A stretch of DNA of 64,000 bases from Coriobacteriaceae bacterium (GCA_902364645.1 CABJEP010000003.1:62001-126000), one strand, 5' to 3'; positions 45,524-54,606 are shown, counted from the stretch's first letter. Notes: generated by a model not told the origin, from the sequence alone. A program made the numbers and translations.

Positions 45524-46786
45524 GTGCAAAATACGAAGCAAAAGCCGAGCACCAAGCAAAAGCTGACCATCGCGGCCATCTTTGGCGCCATGGGCCCCGG
45601 TCTTCTGGCGGCGCTTTCGGGCAATGACGCCGGCGGCATCGCCACGTATTCCAGCGCGGGCGCCAGCTATGGCTATAAGATGCTCTGGATGCTTCCCGTC
45701 ATGACCGTGCTGCTCATCGTGACGCAAGAGACCGCGGCGCGCTGCGGTTGCGTCACGGGCAAGGGCTTGGCCTCGCTCATCCGTGAGCGCTTTGGCGTGC
45801 GCAGGAGCGTGCTGGCCATGGCGGCGCTGCTGATCGCCAACACGGCCGTTACCATTTCGGAGTTCGCGGGCATCGCGAGTGGCCTTGCTCTGTTTGGCGT
45901 TCCGGCGAGCATCTCGGTGCCGCTCGTGGCGCTGCTGGTGTGGATGCTTACCATGTCGGGCAGCTTCCAGCGCATCGAGAAGATTTTGCTGCTGGTAAGC
46001 TGCGTGTTCGTGACCTACATCGTCGCCGCGTTTATGGCCGGCCCCAACTGGGGCGAGGTCGCGGTCGACTTGGTCGTCCCCAATATTCAGAACGATCCCA
46101 GCTACGTGTCGCTTGTGGTCGCAACAATTGGTACCACCATTGCACCGTGGATGATCTTCTTGGCTCAGAACAACGTGGTCGATAAGAATGCGGGCGAGGA
46201 CGACATCGCGCTGCAGCGTATTGATACCGTGAGCGGCTCGATTGCTGCTGATATCATTGCGGGCTTCATTATCATCACGACCGGTACGGTGCTGTTCCCG
46301 GCGGGTATTCAGATTAGCGATGCCGCCGATGCCGCCCGCGCGCTGGAGCCCATCGCGGGCCAGTGGTCCACGGTGCTGTTTGCCTCGGGCCTGGTCGCAG
46401 CGAGTTTTTTGGCTGCCTGCGTGCTGCCGGGCGTTACGTCGAGTGCCATCTGCGAGGCTTTTGGCTGGGAGCGCGGCGCCGATCGCAGCTGGGACGAGGC
46501 CCCGGTTTACCGCGGCATCATTACGGCCATCATCGGCATTTCTGCCGTGTTGGTGCTCATGCCTGGCGTCGATTTGTTCCAGATTATGATGACCTCGCAG
46601 GTCATCAACGGCGTGCTGCTGCCCGTAGTCCTGGTATTTCAGGTGGTTATCGCGGCGGATCGCCACATTATGGGCGCCAACCGCAACGGCCGCGTATGGA
46701 ACGTGCTCACGTGGGCGACTATCGGCGTGATTACGGTGCTGACGGTCGTCATGTTTGTGCTGCAAGCGATGGGCTACAGCGCTTAA
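45524..46786 (+). CDS. NRAMP-family divalent metal transporter, NRMT-like
   Basis: 420 aa from a GTG start preceded by AGGTGG; the frame can be extended upstream into mgtE but without a ribosome site. Eleven or so helices. Helix 1 reads SGNDAGGIATYSSAG where classical NRAMP has a DPGN motif, and helix 6 reads TTIAPWMIFLAQ where classical members have MPH. Loss of the helix-6 Met-Pro-His is a feature of the NRAMP-related magnesium transporters (NRMT) known from Eggerthella lenta, which also transport Mn2+. Being coupled to an MgtE-like gene supports a Mg2+ role. Specificity is inferred. Confidence 0.88.
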   Translation: MQNTKQKPSTKQKLTIAAIFGAMGPGLLAALSGNDAGGIATYSSAGASYGYKMLWMLPVMTVLLIVTQETAARCGCVTGKGLASLIRERFGVRRSVLAMAALLIANTAVTISEFAGIASGLALFGVPASISVPLVALLVWMLTMSGSFQRIEKILLLVSCVFVTYIVAAFMAGPNWGEVAVDLVVPNIQNDPSYVSLVVATIGTTIAPWMIFLAQNNVVDKNAGEDDIALQRIDTVSGSIAADIIAGFIIITTGTVLFPAGIQISDAADAARALEPIAGQWSTVLFASGLVAASFLAACVLPGVTSSAICEAFGWERGADRSWDEAPVYRGIITAIIGISAVLVLMPGVDLFQIMMTSQVINGVLLPVVLVFQVVIAADRHIMGANRNGRVWNVLTWATIGVITVLTVVMFVLQAMGYSA

Positions 46787-46806
46787 CGCCTACTTTTGCT
46801 TCCGAA

Positions 46807-46838
46807 CAGGCCGCCGCCATGGGCTGCGGCCTGTTTTT
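46807..46838 (+). terminator. Terminator after the NRAMP-like gene
   Basis: CAGGCCGC pairs with GCGGCCTG across an 11-base loop, followed by TTTTT. Confidence 0.85.
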
Positions 46839-46869
46839 CGTCTGCTATAGGGCGTTAGTTATATGGCGG

Positions 46870-47097
46870 TGGGCAAAAAATGCTAAATATGAGTACTGTT
46901 GCTAAGTGAATAGCATTTACATTCAAAAAGATAATGAACATAACCTATAGTATGTTCATTAAAATTGGCTTCAATACGCCTTAAATCAGTCAGGTTGGCT
47001 GCTTTAGGGGGCTGTAGGGGTTGTCCGAACGTCAATTTGGGTGGTTTTGCCTGCTACTAAAATGGTAACAGTACTCATATTTGCCCTTTTTTGCCCA
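46870..47097. mobile_element. 228-bp MITE-like element with 35-bp terminal inverted repeats
   Basis: The 35-base ends (46870-46904 and 47063-47097) are inverted repeats identical at 30 of 35 positions, both starting TGGGCAAAAAA and sharing AAATATGAGTACTGTT. The interior is AT-rich with a central palindrome (AATGAACATA/TATGTTCATT near 46932-46960) and no ORF. No target duplication is evident. Alternatively a long structured regulatory element. The following 170 bases (47098-47269) hold nothing recognisable. Confidence 0.65.
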
Positions 47098-47269
47098 CAG
47101 ACCTTTGAGGTCGCGGCGAAAAGGGCTTGTTTTGATTGTTTGGGGCAGGCGCGAGGCACGGAAACGATGTCTGGAGGGGCGGAGCGGCTTGGAATTCATC
47201 CGTAGAGGTCTCCATTGGCTGCGCCAGGAGTGCTTCCGGGTGCCGGTGCAAAAGGAGTGTCCCTAACTG

Positions 47270-47307
47270 CCGCAGGGGGCGTCGGCCGTGGCCGACGCCC
47301 CCTGCGG
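47270..47307 (-). terminator. Strong hairpin terminating the acyltransferase gene
   Basis: 18-bp perfect stem (47270-47287 with 47290-47307) just beyond the stop codon on the minus strand. There is no U-tract directly after it. Confidence 0.7.
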
Positions 47308-47330
47308 GTGTACGCAGATTTTGCTGCGCG

Positions 47331-49547
47331 TTACTTGTCGGTGCCCAGCTTGTGTGGCTTGTAGGCGAGGGCATTGACGAGTGCGTCGGCGGCGGACTTG
47401 ACGGCTGCCGGCTGCGGATCGTTGACGTGGTCCTCGGGGTGCACGGGCAGGTCTTTCTTGACCGCATCGTGGATCAGGTTGAGGTATTCGGTCACGCCGG
47501 TGGCCGACAGGTGCGTGCCGTCGCCGTCGAACAGGTCGTTGCGGTTGGCGCTGTGCCCGTACCAGTCGATAACGCGTACATTCTTGTAGCGCGTGGCGGC
47601 GTTGGCGATGGCCTGGTTCGTGGACCCGACCCACGGCTGCGGGCTACGCGTGTTTACAAACACGACAATACGCTGCTCGCCGGCGTCGGCCATGATCGCG
47701 TCGACCTGGGCGTCCGTTACCAAACCGTTGGTGCCCAGGGCAAAGACCACGATCTTGCCGGCAAGGTTCTGCTGGATATAGCCCTCAAATGTCGCGCGGC
47801 CCGCATCAAACTGGCGGCCCTTTTCGGCATCGATATGGCTGTGCGGGAACACGCCGTCAAAGGAATCAACGGCGCGCAGCGACACGGAGTCACCGATCAT
47901 CAACAGGTCGTAGGAGCCATCGGGGAAGCCGTCGTTGTCCTTGTCGGTGTCATCGGCCGCCTGCTGGTCGGTGGGCGCGGTGTTTTTGGCTTCCTTGTTC
48001 AGGACTTCGGCGCCCTCGCCGCTCAGCGCAGACGTCTCGGGCACAAAAATCAGGCCGCCCAGCGCAACGACCAACACGACAGCACAGGCTGCGCAGACAG
48101 GGGCGTGTGCGCGTGCCCAGTTGGCGGGCGTGGTGGTGCCATCGCGGAATTCGGTGACGGTGCGGCCGAAGGCACCCTTCCTAAACGGCGTTTCGATAAA
48201 GCGATAGGAACACTCGGCTACGGCGACCACCACAAGTACCTGCAAGATGTACTGCCACCAGGGCGTATCGTTGATGTTGGCGACCGGGTTCATGAGCAAC
48301 AGCAGCGGATAGTGCCACAGGTAGATGCTGTACGAGCGCTTGCCAACCCACACGAGCGGCTCGGCGGACAGCACGCGGGCAACCATTCCCTGGGGCTGCA
48401 CGCAGGCCGCGATGACCATGAGCGTGAGGATGGAGCATAACAGCGTGCCGCCGCGATACTGGAACGCGGTGTAGCCGTTGGTGAGCGCGACCATGGCGGC
48501 AAGGCCAACCAGACCCACGACGCCCAACACATCGATGGATGCGGGCGAGGACCAAAAGCGCACGAGGGCGCTCGGCTGTACCGGGGCGGTCTCGGCTGCT
48601 TCGTCGGCCTTCTCGCCAGGCTTTCCCTCGGCGTTCTTGCCATGCTTGGCGGCGCCAGCCAGGCGATTGAGCCCCAAACGATGTGCGAGACGCACCGGCG
48701 CCAGGTCGCGATCGGGGATAAAGGCCATCCAGGCACCCAGCAGCAGCGAAAACACGCGGGTGTCGGTGCCGTAGTACACGCGGCTGGGGTCGGCGGCAGG
48801 GTTGTAAAGCACCATCATGGCGAGGGCAGATACCGCGGCAAGGCCCAGAACCACGCGGCGCGTGTTGGGCTTGCTCACATGCATGGATACCATGGCAAAC
48901 AGCAGCGGCGGCCAAATCAGGTAGAACTGTTCCTCGATGGCAAGCGACCAAAAGTGCGTGAGCGGCGAGGGGTCGCCCAGAGCATTGAAGTACGAGACGT
49001 TTTGGGCAATCTGCCACCAGTTGTTGAAGAACAGCAGCGACGGCAGGATGTCGGGGCGCATCTTGGTGAGCATCACGTGGTTAAAGATGGTGCACAGCGC
49101 GCAGGTCACGAACACTACCGTTACCACGGCGGGGACCAGGCGACGGATGCGGCGAATCCAGAAGCTCTTAAGGTCGATACGGCCGGTCTTAGCGACTTCG
49201 TTGAGCAGCAAGCGCGTGATCAGATAGCCCGAAAGCACAAAGAAGATCGTGACGCCAAGCAGGCCGCCCTGAGCCCACGTGAGGTTGAGGTGATAGAGCA
49301 CCACTGCGACGACGGCAAGCGTGCGCAGGCCGTCAAGGGCAGGGATGTAGCGGGACTTGGGGCGAGCAGGCGTCTGCTCCGCGGCGGGAGTGTTGGCGCG
49401 GCCCGCGTTGTTGGCAGAAGCGCGATGGGGGCTCGCGGTGCGTCGCGGCTCGTTGGCACGGCGTTCGCCCTTCACGCGTTCGTGCGGCGCCGGCTCGTTG
49501 CCCGTGCGGCGTCGACCGCGCGAGCCCGATTGCGAGAATTGTTCCAT
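47331..49547 (-). CDS. OatA-like acyltransferase with SGNH domain
   Basis: 738 aa. A basic, disordered N-terminus (~1-65), an acyltransferase-3 membrane domain (~68-430, with YIPALDGLRTLAVVAVVLYHL and SLAIEEQFYLIWP), and an external SGNH/GDSL domain (~555-715) whose catalytic blocks are visible: MIGDSVSLRA (Ser), FALGTNG (Asn) and DGDGTHLSATG (Asp/His). This two-part layout is that of OatA, which O-acetylates peptidoglycan or other wall glycans, but related enzymes modify teichoic acids or polysaccharides. Transcribed divergently from the ribokinase gene. Confidence 0.92.
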   Translation of the reverse strand: MEQFSQSGSRGRRRTGNEPAPHERVKGERRANEPRRTASPHRASANNAGRANTPAAEQTPARPKSRYIPALDGLRTLAVVAVVLYHLNLTWAQGGLLGVTIFFVLSGYLITRLLLNEVAKTGRIDLKSFWIRRIRRLVPAVVTVVFVTCALCTIFNHVMLTKMRPDILPSLLFFNNWWQIAQNVSYFNALGDPSPLTHFWSLAIEEQFYLIWPPLLFAMVSMHVSKPNTRRVVLGLAAVSALAMMVLYNPAADPSRVYYGTDTRVFSLLLGAWMAFIPDRDLAPVRLAHRLGLNRLAGAAKHGKNAEGKPGEKADEAAETAPVQPSALVRFWSSPASIDVLGVVGLVGLAAMVALTNGYTAFQYRGGTLLCSILTLMVIAACVQPQGMVARVLSAEPLVWVGKRSYSIYLWHYPLLLLMNPVANINDTPWWQYILQVLVVVAVAECSYRFIETPFRKGAFGRTVTEFRDGTTTPANWARAHAPVCAACAVVLVVALGGLIFVPETSALSGEGAEVLNKEAKNTAPTDQQAADDTDKDNDGFPDGSYDLLMIGDSVSLRAVDSFDGVFPHSHIDAEKGRQFDAGRATFEGYIQQNLAGKIVVFALGTNGLVTDAQVDAIMADAGEQRIVVFVNTRSPQPWVGSTNQAIANAATRYKNVRVIDWYGHSANRNDLFDGDGTHLSATGVTEYLNLIHDAVKKDLPVHPEDHVNDPQPAAVKSAADALVNALAYKPHKLGTDK

Positions 49548-49640
49548 AAAACATCATCCAATGACGAGAATAATCAGCACGTATTCATTGTAGCTGCCTG
49601 CCCCTGTGAATGCTTGCTGCTGGCGTAAGCTCAAGCGCGC

Positions 49641-49658
49641 GTCCACATCAAAGTGGAC
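49641..49658. promoter_or_regulatory. Inverted repeat in the oat-like/ribokinase divergent region
   Basis: GTCCACATCAAAGTGGAC: 6-bp arms with a 6-base spacer, followed by TAAAGTTATAG, a possible -10 region. Plausible operator for the ribokinase operon. Confidence 0.4.
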
Positions 49659-49734
49659 TAAAGTTATAGGGGGTGCGAGAGTGCACAATCGTTGGTCGAC
49701 GGTGGGCGCAAAGCCTGAAGACGAGGAGGTTTCC

Positions 49735-50730
49735 ATGGCGGATCACAGCATCGTTGCGGTGTTCGGCAGCATGAACATGGACCTTTCGGTGGCGTGCGAG
49801 CGCATGCCGCGTGCGGGCGAGACAGTCGGTGGCAGCGGTTTTATCACCAACGCTGGTGGCAAGGGCGCTAACCAGGCCGTCGCCGCTGCGCGCATGGGTG
49901 CGCGCACATGCATGATCGGCGCTGTTGGGCGCGATACCTTTGGCGATGCGCTCGTGGCAGGGCTCCAGGATGCCGGCGTGGGCGTTGAGTTCGTGGCGCG
50001 TCGCGATGACGTGGAGACCGGTACCGCGACTATCATTCGCTGCGAGAGCGACAACCGCATCGTGCTGTCGCCGGGCGCCAACCATGCGCTTGCGGGCGAG
50101 GACGTTGCCCGCGCACTGAGGCGCTTGGTGGCCGACGAGCTCGACGGCGATGCCAGCGAGATTGCCCCGGCTGCTGGCGGCGTCTTTATCGCCCAGGGCG
50201 AATGTGACCTTGCGGCGACGGCCGGGGCGCTTGCTTGCGCTCACGAGCTGGGGTTCTATACGGTCTTTAACCCTGCGCCCGCCTGCGATTTGCCGGCAGG
50301 AGCGTGGCCTGCGGTCGACTTGGTCTGCCCCAACGAGACCGAGTGCCAGATGCTGACGGGCATTCTGCCCACAGATGATGCGAGCTGCGTCGCCGCGCTC
50401 AATGCGCTGCTCGACAAGGGCGCCGGCGCCGCGGTCATCACGCTGGGCGGCGCCGGCTCGGTTACGCTCGGCGATGGCGGTGAGCCGCTGCGCATGCCGG
50501 CGCTTTCGAGCGCGGTGGTCGATACGACGGCCGCGGGCGATACGTTTATTGGTGCGCTTGCTGCAGCTCGTCTGGAGGGTCTGCCGCTCTTTGAGTGCAT
50601 GGCCGCGGGTGCTCGCGCCTCGGCGGTGACGGTATCGCGCCTGGGCGCTCAGCAATCAATTCCCACGCGTACGGAAGTCGAGCACAAGTTTGGTTTAGAC
50701 GGTTTGGATGTAGACGGAGAAGCGGAGTAG
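49735..50730 (+). CDS. rbsK: Ribokinase (PfkB family)
   Basis: 331 aa from the ATG at 49735 behind GAGGAGGT. PfkB signature 1 is NAGGKGANQAVAAARMG (~40) and signature 2 DTTAAGDTFIGALAA (~262) with the catalytic Asp in AAGD. The GSMNMDLSV start is typical of ribokinase. It phosphorylates ribose to ribose 5-phosphate. Only four bases separate it from the nucleoside hydrolase, which would supply ribose. Confidence 0.9.
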   Translation: MADHSIVAVFGSMNMDLSVACERMPRAGETVGGSGFITNAGGKGANQAVAAARMGARTCMIGAVGRDTFGDALVAGLQDAGVGVEFVARRDDVETGTATIIRCESDNRIVLSPGANHALAGEDVARALRRLVADELDGDASEIAPAAGGVFIAQGECDLAATAGALACAHELGFYTVFNPAPACDLPAGAWPAVDLVCPNETECQMLTGILPTDDASCVAALNALLDKGAGAAVITLGGAGSVTLGDGGEPLRMPALSSAVVDTTAAGDTFIGALAAARLEGLPLFECMAAGARASAVTVSRLGAQQSIPTRTEVEHKFGLDGLDVDGEAE

Positions 50731-50734
50731 AACA

Positions 50735-51709
50735 ATGGCAACCAAGAAGCTGATCCTTGATCTGGATATGGGTGTGGATGATGCGATGGCGCTCGCCTAT
50801 GCCATCGCAAGCCCCGAGGTGGAGCTCGTCGGCATCACCACGTGCTTTGGTAACGTGCGCGTCGAGCAGTCGGCGCACAACTGCTTGGCGGTGCTCGACC
50901 TGTTGGGTCGTCCCGAGGTGCCGGTGTACCTGGGCGCCGATCGTCCCATGAAGGCGACCGAACCCTACACGCCGCCGGCGTCCACCACGCTTATCCACGG
51001 CAAGAACGGTATTGGCGGCGCAAGCGTGCCCGCCTCGCCGTACGAGCCAGTGGGCGCGACGTCGGCCGATGGCAATGCGGCGGTCGATTACCTGATTGAT
51101 GCCGCGCGTACCTATGGTCCCGATCTGGTCTACGTTGCGACCGGCCCGCTCACCAATCTGGCGCTTGCCCTGGAGCGCGATGCGGCGGCGATGATGTCCA
51201 TCGGCCGCGTGGTCGTGATGGGCGGTGCGCTTACCGTGCCCGGCAACGTGAGCGCGGGCGCCGAGGCCAACATGGCGGGCGACCCCGAGGCTGCCGACGC
51301 CGTGTTGCGCTCGGGCCGCAAGCTCACCATGGTGGGCTTGGATGTGACGCACCGCGTGGTGCTCACACGTCGCGACGTTGCCGGCTGGACGGGCTCGGGC
51401 ACTATGGCTGGCTGCGCGTTTGCGAGCATGGTCGAGCACTATATCGGTTCGTACGAAATGAACGCGCCCTACCTGGGCGGCTGCGCGCTGCACGATCCGC
51501 TGGCGGTTGCCGTGGCGATTGATCCCACGCTCGTGGGTGCGCTCGGCTGCAATCTTCGTGTCGACCTGCTGGGCGAGTACCGCGGCCGCACTATCTGTGA
51601 CGAGCACCGTCTGTCCGATCCGGATAAGAGCGCGCTCGTGGCGCTCACCGTGGACGCCCCGCGCTTCCTGTCCGAGTTCAAGGCCCGTATGGCTCGTGTC
51701 CTGGGCTAA
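50735..51709 (+). CDS. Inosine-uridine-type nucleoside hydrolase
   Basis: 324 aa. Ca2+-binding motif near the start reads LDLDMGVDDAMAL, matching the family DTDxGxDD pattern except Met for one residue and a shifted first position. Further family marks: ATGPLTNLALAL (~128), MGGALTVPGNVSAGAEANMAGDPEAAD (~160-185) and the late HDPLAVAVAID. Cleaves the N-glycosidic bond of nucleosides to ribose and base. Operon with the ribokinase. Confidence 0.92.
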   Translation: MATKKLILDLDMGVDDAMALAYAIASPEVELVGITTCFGNVRVEQSAHNCLAVLDLLGRPEVPVYLGADRPMKATEPYTPPASTTLIHGKNGIGGASVPASPYEPVGATSADGNAAVDYLIDAARTYGPDLVYVATGPLTNLALALERDAAAMMSIGRVVVMGGALTVPGNVSAGAEANMAGDPEAADAVLRSGRKLTMVGLDVTHRVVLTRRDVAGWTGSGTMAGCAFASMVEHYIGSYEMNAPYLGGCALHDPLAVAVAIDPTLVGALGCNLRVDLLGEYRGRTICDEHRLSDPDKSALVALTVDAPRFLSEFKARMARVLG

Positions 51710-51720
51710 ATGATTTTCAC

Positions 51721-51758
51721 GCCCCGTCCCATGTAGTCAATTTGGGACGGGCTTTTTT
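51721..51758 (+). terminator. Terminator of the ribokinase/nucleoside hydrolase operon
   Basis: CCCGTCCCA pairs with TGGGACGGG across an 11-base loop, followed by CTTTTTT. The right half (TCAATTTGGGACGGG...) reappears in the hairpins before luxS. Confidence 0.85.
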
Positions 51759-51806
51759 AGCTACCGAGTAAATACGCCCGTTGGGGGAATAGTCGCGTCG
51801 CTTCGC

Positions 51807-51935
51807 TTGACAACAGGCTAAACTAGCTATTAAACATTTACTATTCTGTTTAGATTGAATTTGCGGTCGTTTAGTTGTCGAGTCACGGGGCGGTCAGGCC
51901 ACGATGCTCCGCCACGACCGTTGCTAGGGGGAACA
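51807..51935 (+). promoter_or_regulatory. lacI-type gene promoter with TAAAC/GTTTA half-sites
   Basis: TTGACA at 51807-51812 with TATTAA at 51828 (spacer 15, short). CTAAAC (51818-51823) and GTTTAG (51849-51854) form an inverted pair and GTTTAG recurs near 51879. Similar half-sites stand before the isomerase gene, suggesting autoregulation. Confidence 0.45.
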
Positions 51936-52946
51936 ATGGCCAAAGCAAGTGTTCGCGAGATCAGCCGCATCACCGGTTTTTCGCCCGCAACCGTGTCCAA
52001 CGCGCTCAACCGCAAGCGCAGCGTGAGCGAGGAGACCGCCAAAGTCATCCTGGAGTGCGCGCAGTCGCTCGGCTATCAGCAGTCGACGCAGCTCGAGAGC
52101 ATCCAGTTTGTGCTCGCGCGCAAGACGGGCGCCATCCTGGACGAGAGCACCTTCCACCCCGCGGTCATCGAGGGCGTGGAGCGCCAGGCGCGTCGCCACG
52201 GCATGAGCACGAGCTTTGTCTCGCTCGACTTTAGCGACCTAGACGCCGTGCGTCCGCAGGTCGAGGGCCTGATTGCCGATCCGGCCGCCGCTATTGTACT
52301 AATGGGTACGGAGTTGGGCGAGGAGGACTACGCCCTGTTCGCTAACGCCGCCGCCCACCTGATTGTGCTCGATGGCTGGAGCGACCGCCAGTACTTTGAT
52401 GCCGTGGTCATTGCCAATACCGATTCGGTGCTGCGTGCCGTGGACTACCTTATCGAGAAAGGTCACAAGCAAATCGGCTATCTGGCGGGCGACCTTCGTA
52501 TCCGCAACTTTAAGGACCGCGAGCGCGGCTATCGCCAAGCGCTTGAGGATGCGGACCTCGAGGCCAATCCGGCATGGCGCGTCACGCTGGGCACCACGCT
52601 CGAGGGCGCTTATCGCGACATGGGCGCGTGGCTCGACAATGCCTCGCACGACGACCTGCCGACGGCTTTCTTTGCCGAGAACGACGTGCTCGCCGTGGGT
52701 GCCATGCGCGCGTTCAACGAGCACGGCATTTGCGTGCCCGAGGATGTCTCGATCATCGGCTTTGACGACCTATCTCTGGGCGCCTTCTCCAACCCGCCAC
52801 TCACCACGGTGCATGTTCCCAAACACGAGGTGGGCGAGATCGCGGTGCGCCGTCTGGTGGGTAACATCCGCAATCCCAAGAGCTATACCTGCAAAACGGC
52901 CGTGTCGACCTATTTTGTCGAGCGCCAGAGCGTGCGCGAAATCTAG
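51936..52946 (+). CDS. LacI-family transcriptional regulator
   Basis: 336 aa from the ATG at 51936 (AGGGGG upstream). HTH at the N-terminus, SVREISRITGFSPATVSNALN (residues ~5-24), then a hinge and a periplasmic-binding-like sensor domain ending with DVSIIGFDDLSLGAFSNPPLTTV, the usual LacI C-subdomain marker. Probably controls the downstream isomerase/transketolase/kinase operon and itself. Effector unknown. Confidence 0.92.
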   Translation: MAKASVREISRITGFSPATVSNALNRKRSVSEETAKVILECAQSLGYQQSTQLESIQFVLARKTGAILDESTFHPAVIEGVERQARRHGMSTSFVSLDFSDLDAVRPQVEGLIADPAAAIVLMGTELGEEDYALFANAAAHLIVLDGWSDRQYFDAVVIANTDSVLRAVDYLIEKGHKQIGYLAGDLRIRNFKDRERGYRQALEDADLEANPAWRVTLGTTLEGAYRDMGAWLDNASHDDLPTAFFAENDVLAVGAMRAFNEHGICVPEDVSIIGFDDLSLGAFSNPPLTTVHVPKHEVGEIAVRRLVGNIRNPKSYTCKTAVSTYFVERQSVREI

Positions 52947-53011
52947 GCGGAGACGGCATTGCCTGCAGCGTGCCAAAGCTCGCTAGGGCAGTTAACATAG
53001 TGCCATTCAGA

Positions 53012-53037
53012 AGAGGATCCTTCGGGGTCCTCTTTTT
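53012..53037 (+). terminator. Terminator of the lacI-type gene
   Basis: 9-bp stem AGAGGATCC/GGGTCCTCT (one G-U pair) closed by a cUUCGg tetraloop, then TTTTT. Confidence 0.9.
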
Positions 53038-53074
53038 GTTTCCGTTGTATGTTCAGTTTGTTTACATACCGTTT

Positions 53075-53177
53075 AGGCTGATTTCTCTACCGTCTACGGG
53101 TATTTCGCGCTAAACTTCTAAACAAAAGAGTAAAACATTTAGTAAACAGAACAAAACGAAACACACATCTGTTTACT
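53075..53177 (+). promoter_or_regulatory. Operator-like array before the sugar isomerase gene
   Basis: AGTAAACAGA (53141-53150) and TCTGTTTACT (53168-53177) are perfect inverted copies. Further TAAAC or GTTTA half-sites lie at about 53069-53135. The same half-sites precede the lacI-type gene. Probable binding region for that regulator, 27-130 bases before the start codon. Confidence 0.5.
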
Positions 53178-53203
53178 GAACATGTGATTAGGGGAGGACG
53201 TAC

Positions 53204-54604
53204 ATGGATAAGATCAAGCTCGGCTTTGTACCCACGCGCCGCAGTATCTTTAGCGCGCCGGACGCGATCAAGTATCGCGGCCTTACGGCTGATCGCCTGC
53301 GCGAGATCGGCGTCGAGATCGTGGATATCGACGACATCAACGACGAGGGCCTGCTGTTCGACGACAGCCATATCGCGCCTATCGTCGAGAAGTTCCGCGC
53401 CGAGGGCGTCGACGGCATCATGCTCTGCCACGCCAACTTCGGTACCGAGTATGTTTGCGCCCGCCTTGCCCGCGAGCTCGGCCTGCCCGTGCTGCTGTGG
53501 GGTCCGCGTGACGAGCGCCCCGAGCCCGACGGCACCCGTCTGCGCGATAGCCAGTGCGGCCTGTTCGCCACCGGCAAGGTCCTGCGCCGCTTCCAGGTTC
53601 CCTTCACCTACATGACCAACTGCCGTCTGACCGATCCCGAGTTCGAGCGCGGCGTCTGGGACTTTTTGGCCGTGTGCAACGTGGTCAAGACCTTCAAGCA
53701 CACCCGCATCCTGCAGATGGCCACCCGTCCGTTCGATTTCTGGTCGACCATGTGCAACGAGGGCGAGCTGCTCGAGAAGTTCAACATCCAGCTTTCGCCC
53801 ATCCCCATGACCGAGCTTGTCCAGGCCGTGCGCGACGCCCAGGCTGACGAGCAGGCCATGGCAGCCATGCTCGCCCACATTGGTGACAGCTTTGAGATCT
53901 GCATCCCCGAGGACAAGGTTCCTGCGGTCGCAGGACTCGCCATTGCCATGAAGCGCCTGGTCGAGAAGTACGGCTGCAACGCCGGCGCCATCCAGTGCTG
54001 GAACGCCCTGCAGGACGAGCTGGGCATTATGCCCTGCGCCGCCAACGCCATCCTCAACGAGATGGGTATCCCCGTCGTGTGCGAGACCGATATCCACGGC
54101 GCCATCACCGCGCTGATGGTCGAGGCGGCCGACCTGGGCCGTCACCGCGGCATGTTCGCCGACTGGACCGTGCGCCATCCCGATAACGAGAACGGCGAGC
54201 TGCTGCAGCACTGCGGCCCCTGGCCCTGCAGCTGTGCGGCCGTCAAGCCTAAGCTCACCTACCCGCTGGCCTTCGATCACCCCGGCGCGCTGACGGCCGA
54301 GGCCAAGCACGGCGACCTCACCCTTGCCCGCTTTGACGGCGACAACGGCGAGTACTCGCTGCTGCTGGGCAACGCCCGCGGCATCGACGGCCCGGCCGGC
54401 ATGGGCACCTACCTGTGGGTCGAGGTCGACAACCTCAAGCGCCTCGAGGCCAAGATCGTCGAGGGTCCCTACATCCACCACTGCGTCGCCATTCACGCCA
54501 ACGTGGTGCCGGTGCTCTACGAGGCGTGCAAGTACATCGGCATTGTCCCCGACCTGTACGACCCCATCGAAGAAGACGTCAAAGCTTACCTGCGAGGAGA
54601 GTAG
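53204..54604 (+). CDS. L-fucose/L-arabinose isomerase-like sugar isomerase
   Basis: 466 aa. An aldose-ketose isomerase of the FucI/AraA superfamily by fold motifs. Putative metal ligands are E294 and D296 in VCETDIHG and a His in YIHHCVAIHANV near residue 430. An N-terminal domain with GIMLCHANFGTEYVCARLAREL precedes. Shorter than E. coli FucI (about 590 aa), in line with a divergent family. First gene of an operon with a split transketolase and FGGY kinase, so it likely turns an aldopentose or deoxy sugar into a ketose. Substrate not deducible. Confidence 0.8.
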   Translation: MDKIKLGFVPTRRSIFSAPDAIKYRGLTADRLREIGVEIVDIDDINDEGLLFDDSHIAPIVEKFRAEGVDGIMLCHANFGTEYVCARLARELGLPVLLWGPRDERPEPDGTRLRDSQCGLFATGKVLRRFQVPFTYMTNCRLTDPEFERGVWDFLAVCNVVKTFKHTRILQMATRPFDFWSTMCNEGELLEKFNIQLSPIPMTELVQAVRDAQADEQAMAAMLAHIGDSFEICIPEDKVPAVAGLAIAMKRLVEKYGCNAGAIQCWNALQDELGIMPCAANAILNEMGIPVVCETDIHGAITALMVEAADLGRHRGMFADWTVRHPDNENGELLQHCGPWPCSCAAVKPKLTYPLAFDHPGALTAEAKHGDLTLARFDGDNGEYSLLLGNARGIDGPAGMGTYLWVEVDNLKRLEAKIVEGPYIHHCVAIHANVVPVLYEACKYIGIVPDLYDPIEEDVKAYLRGE

Positions 54605-54606
54605 AA

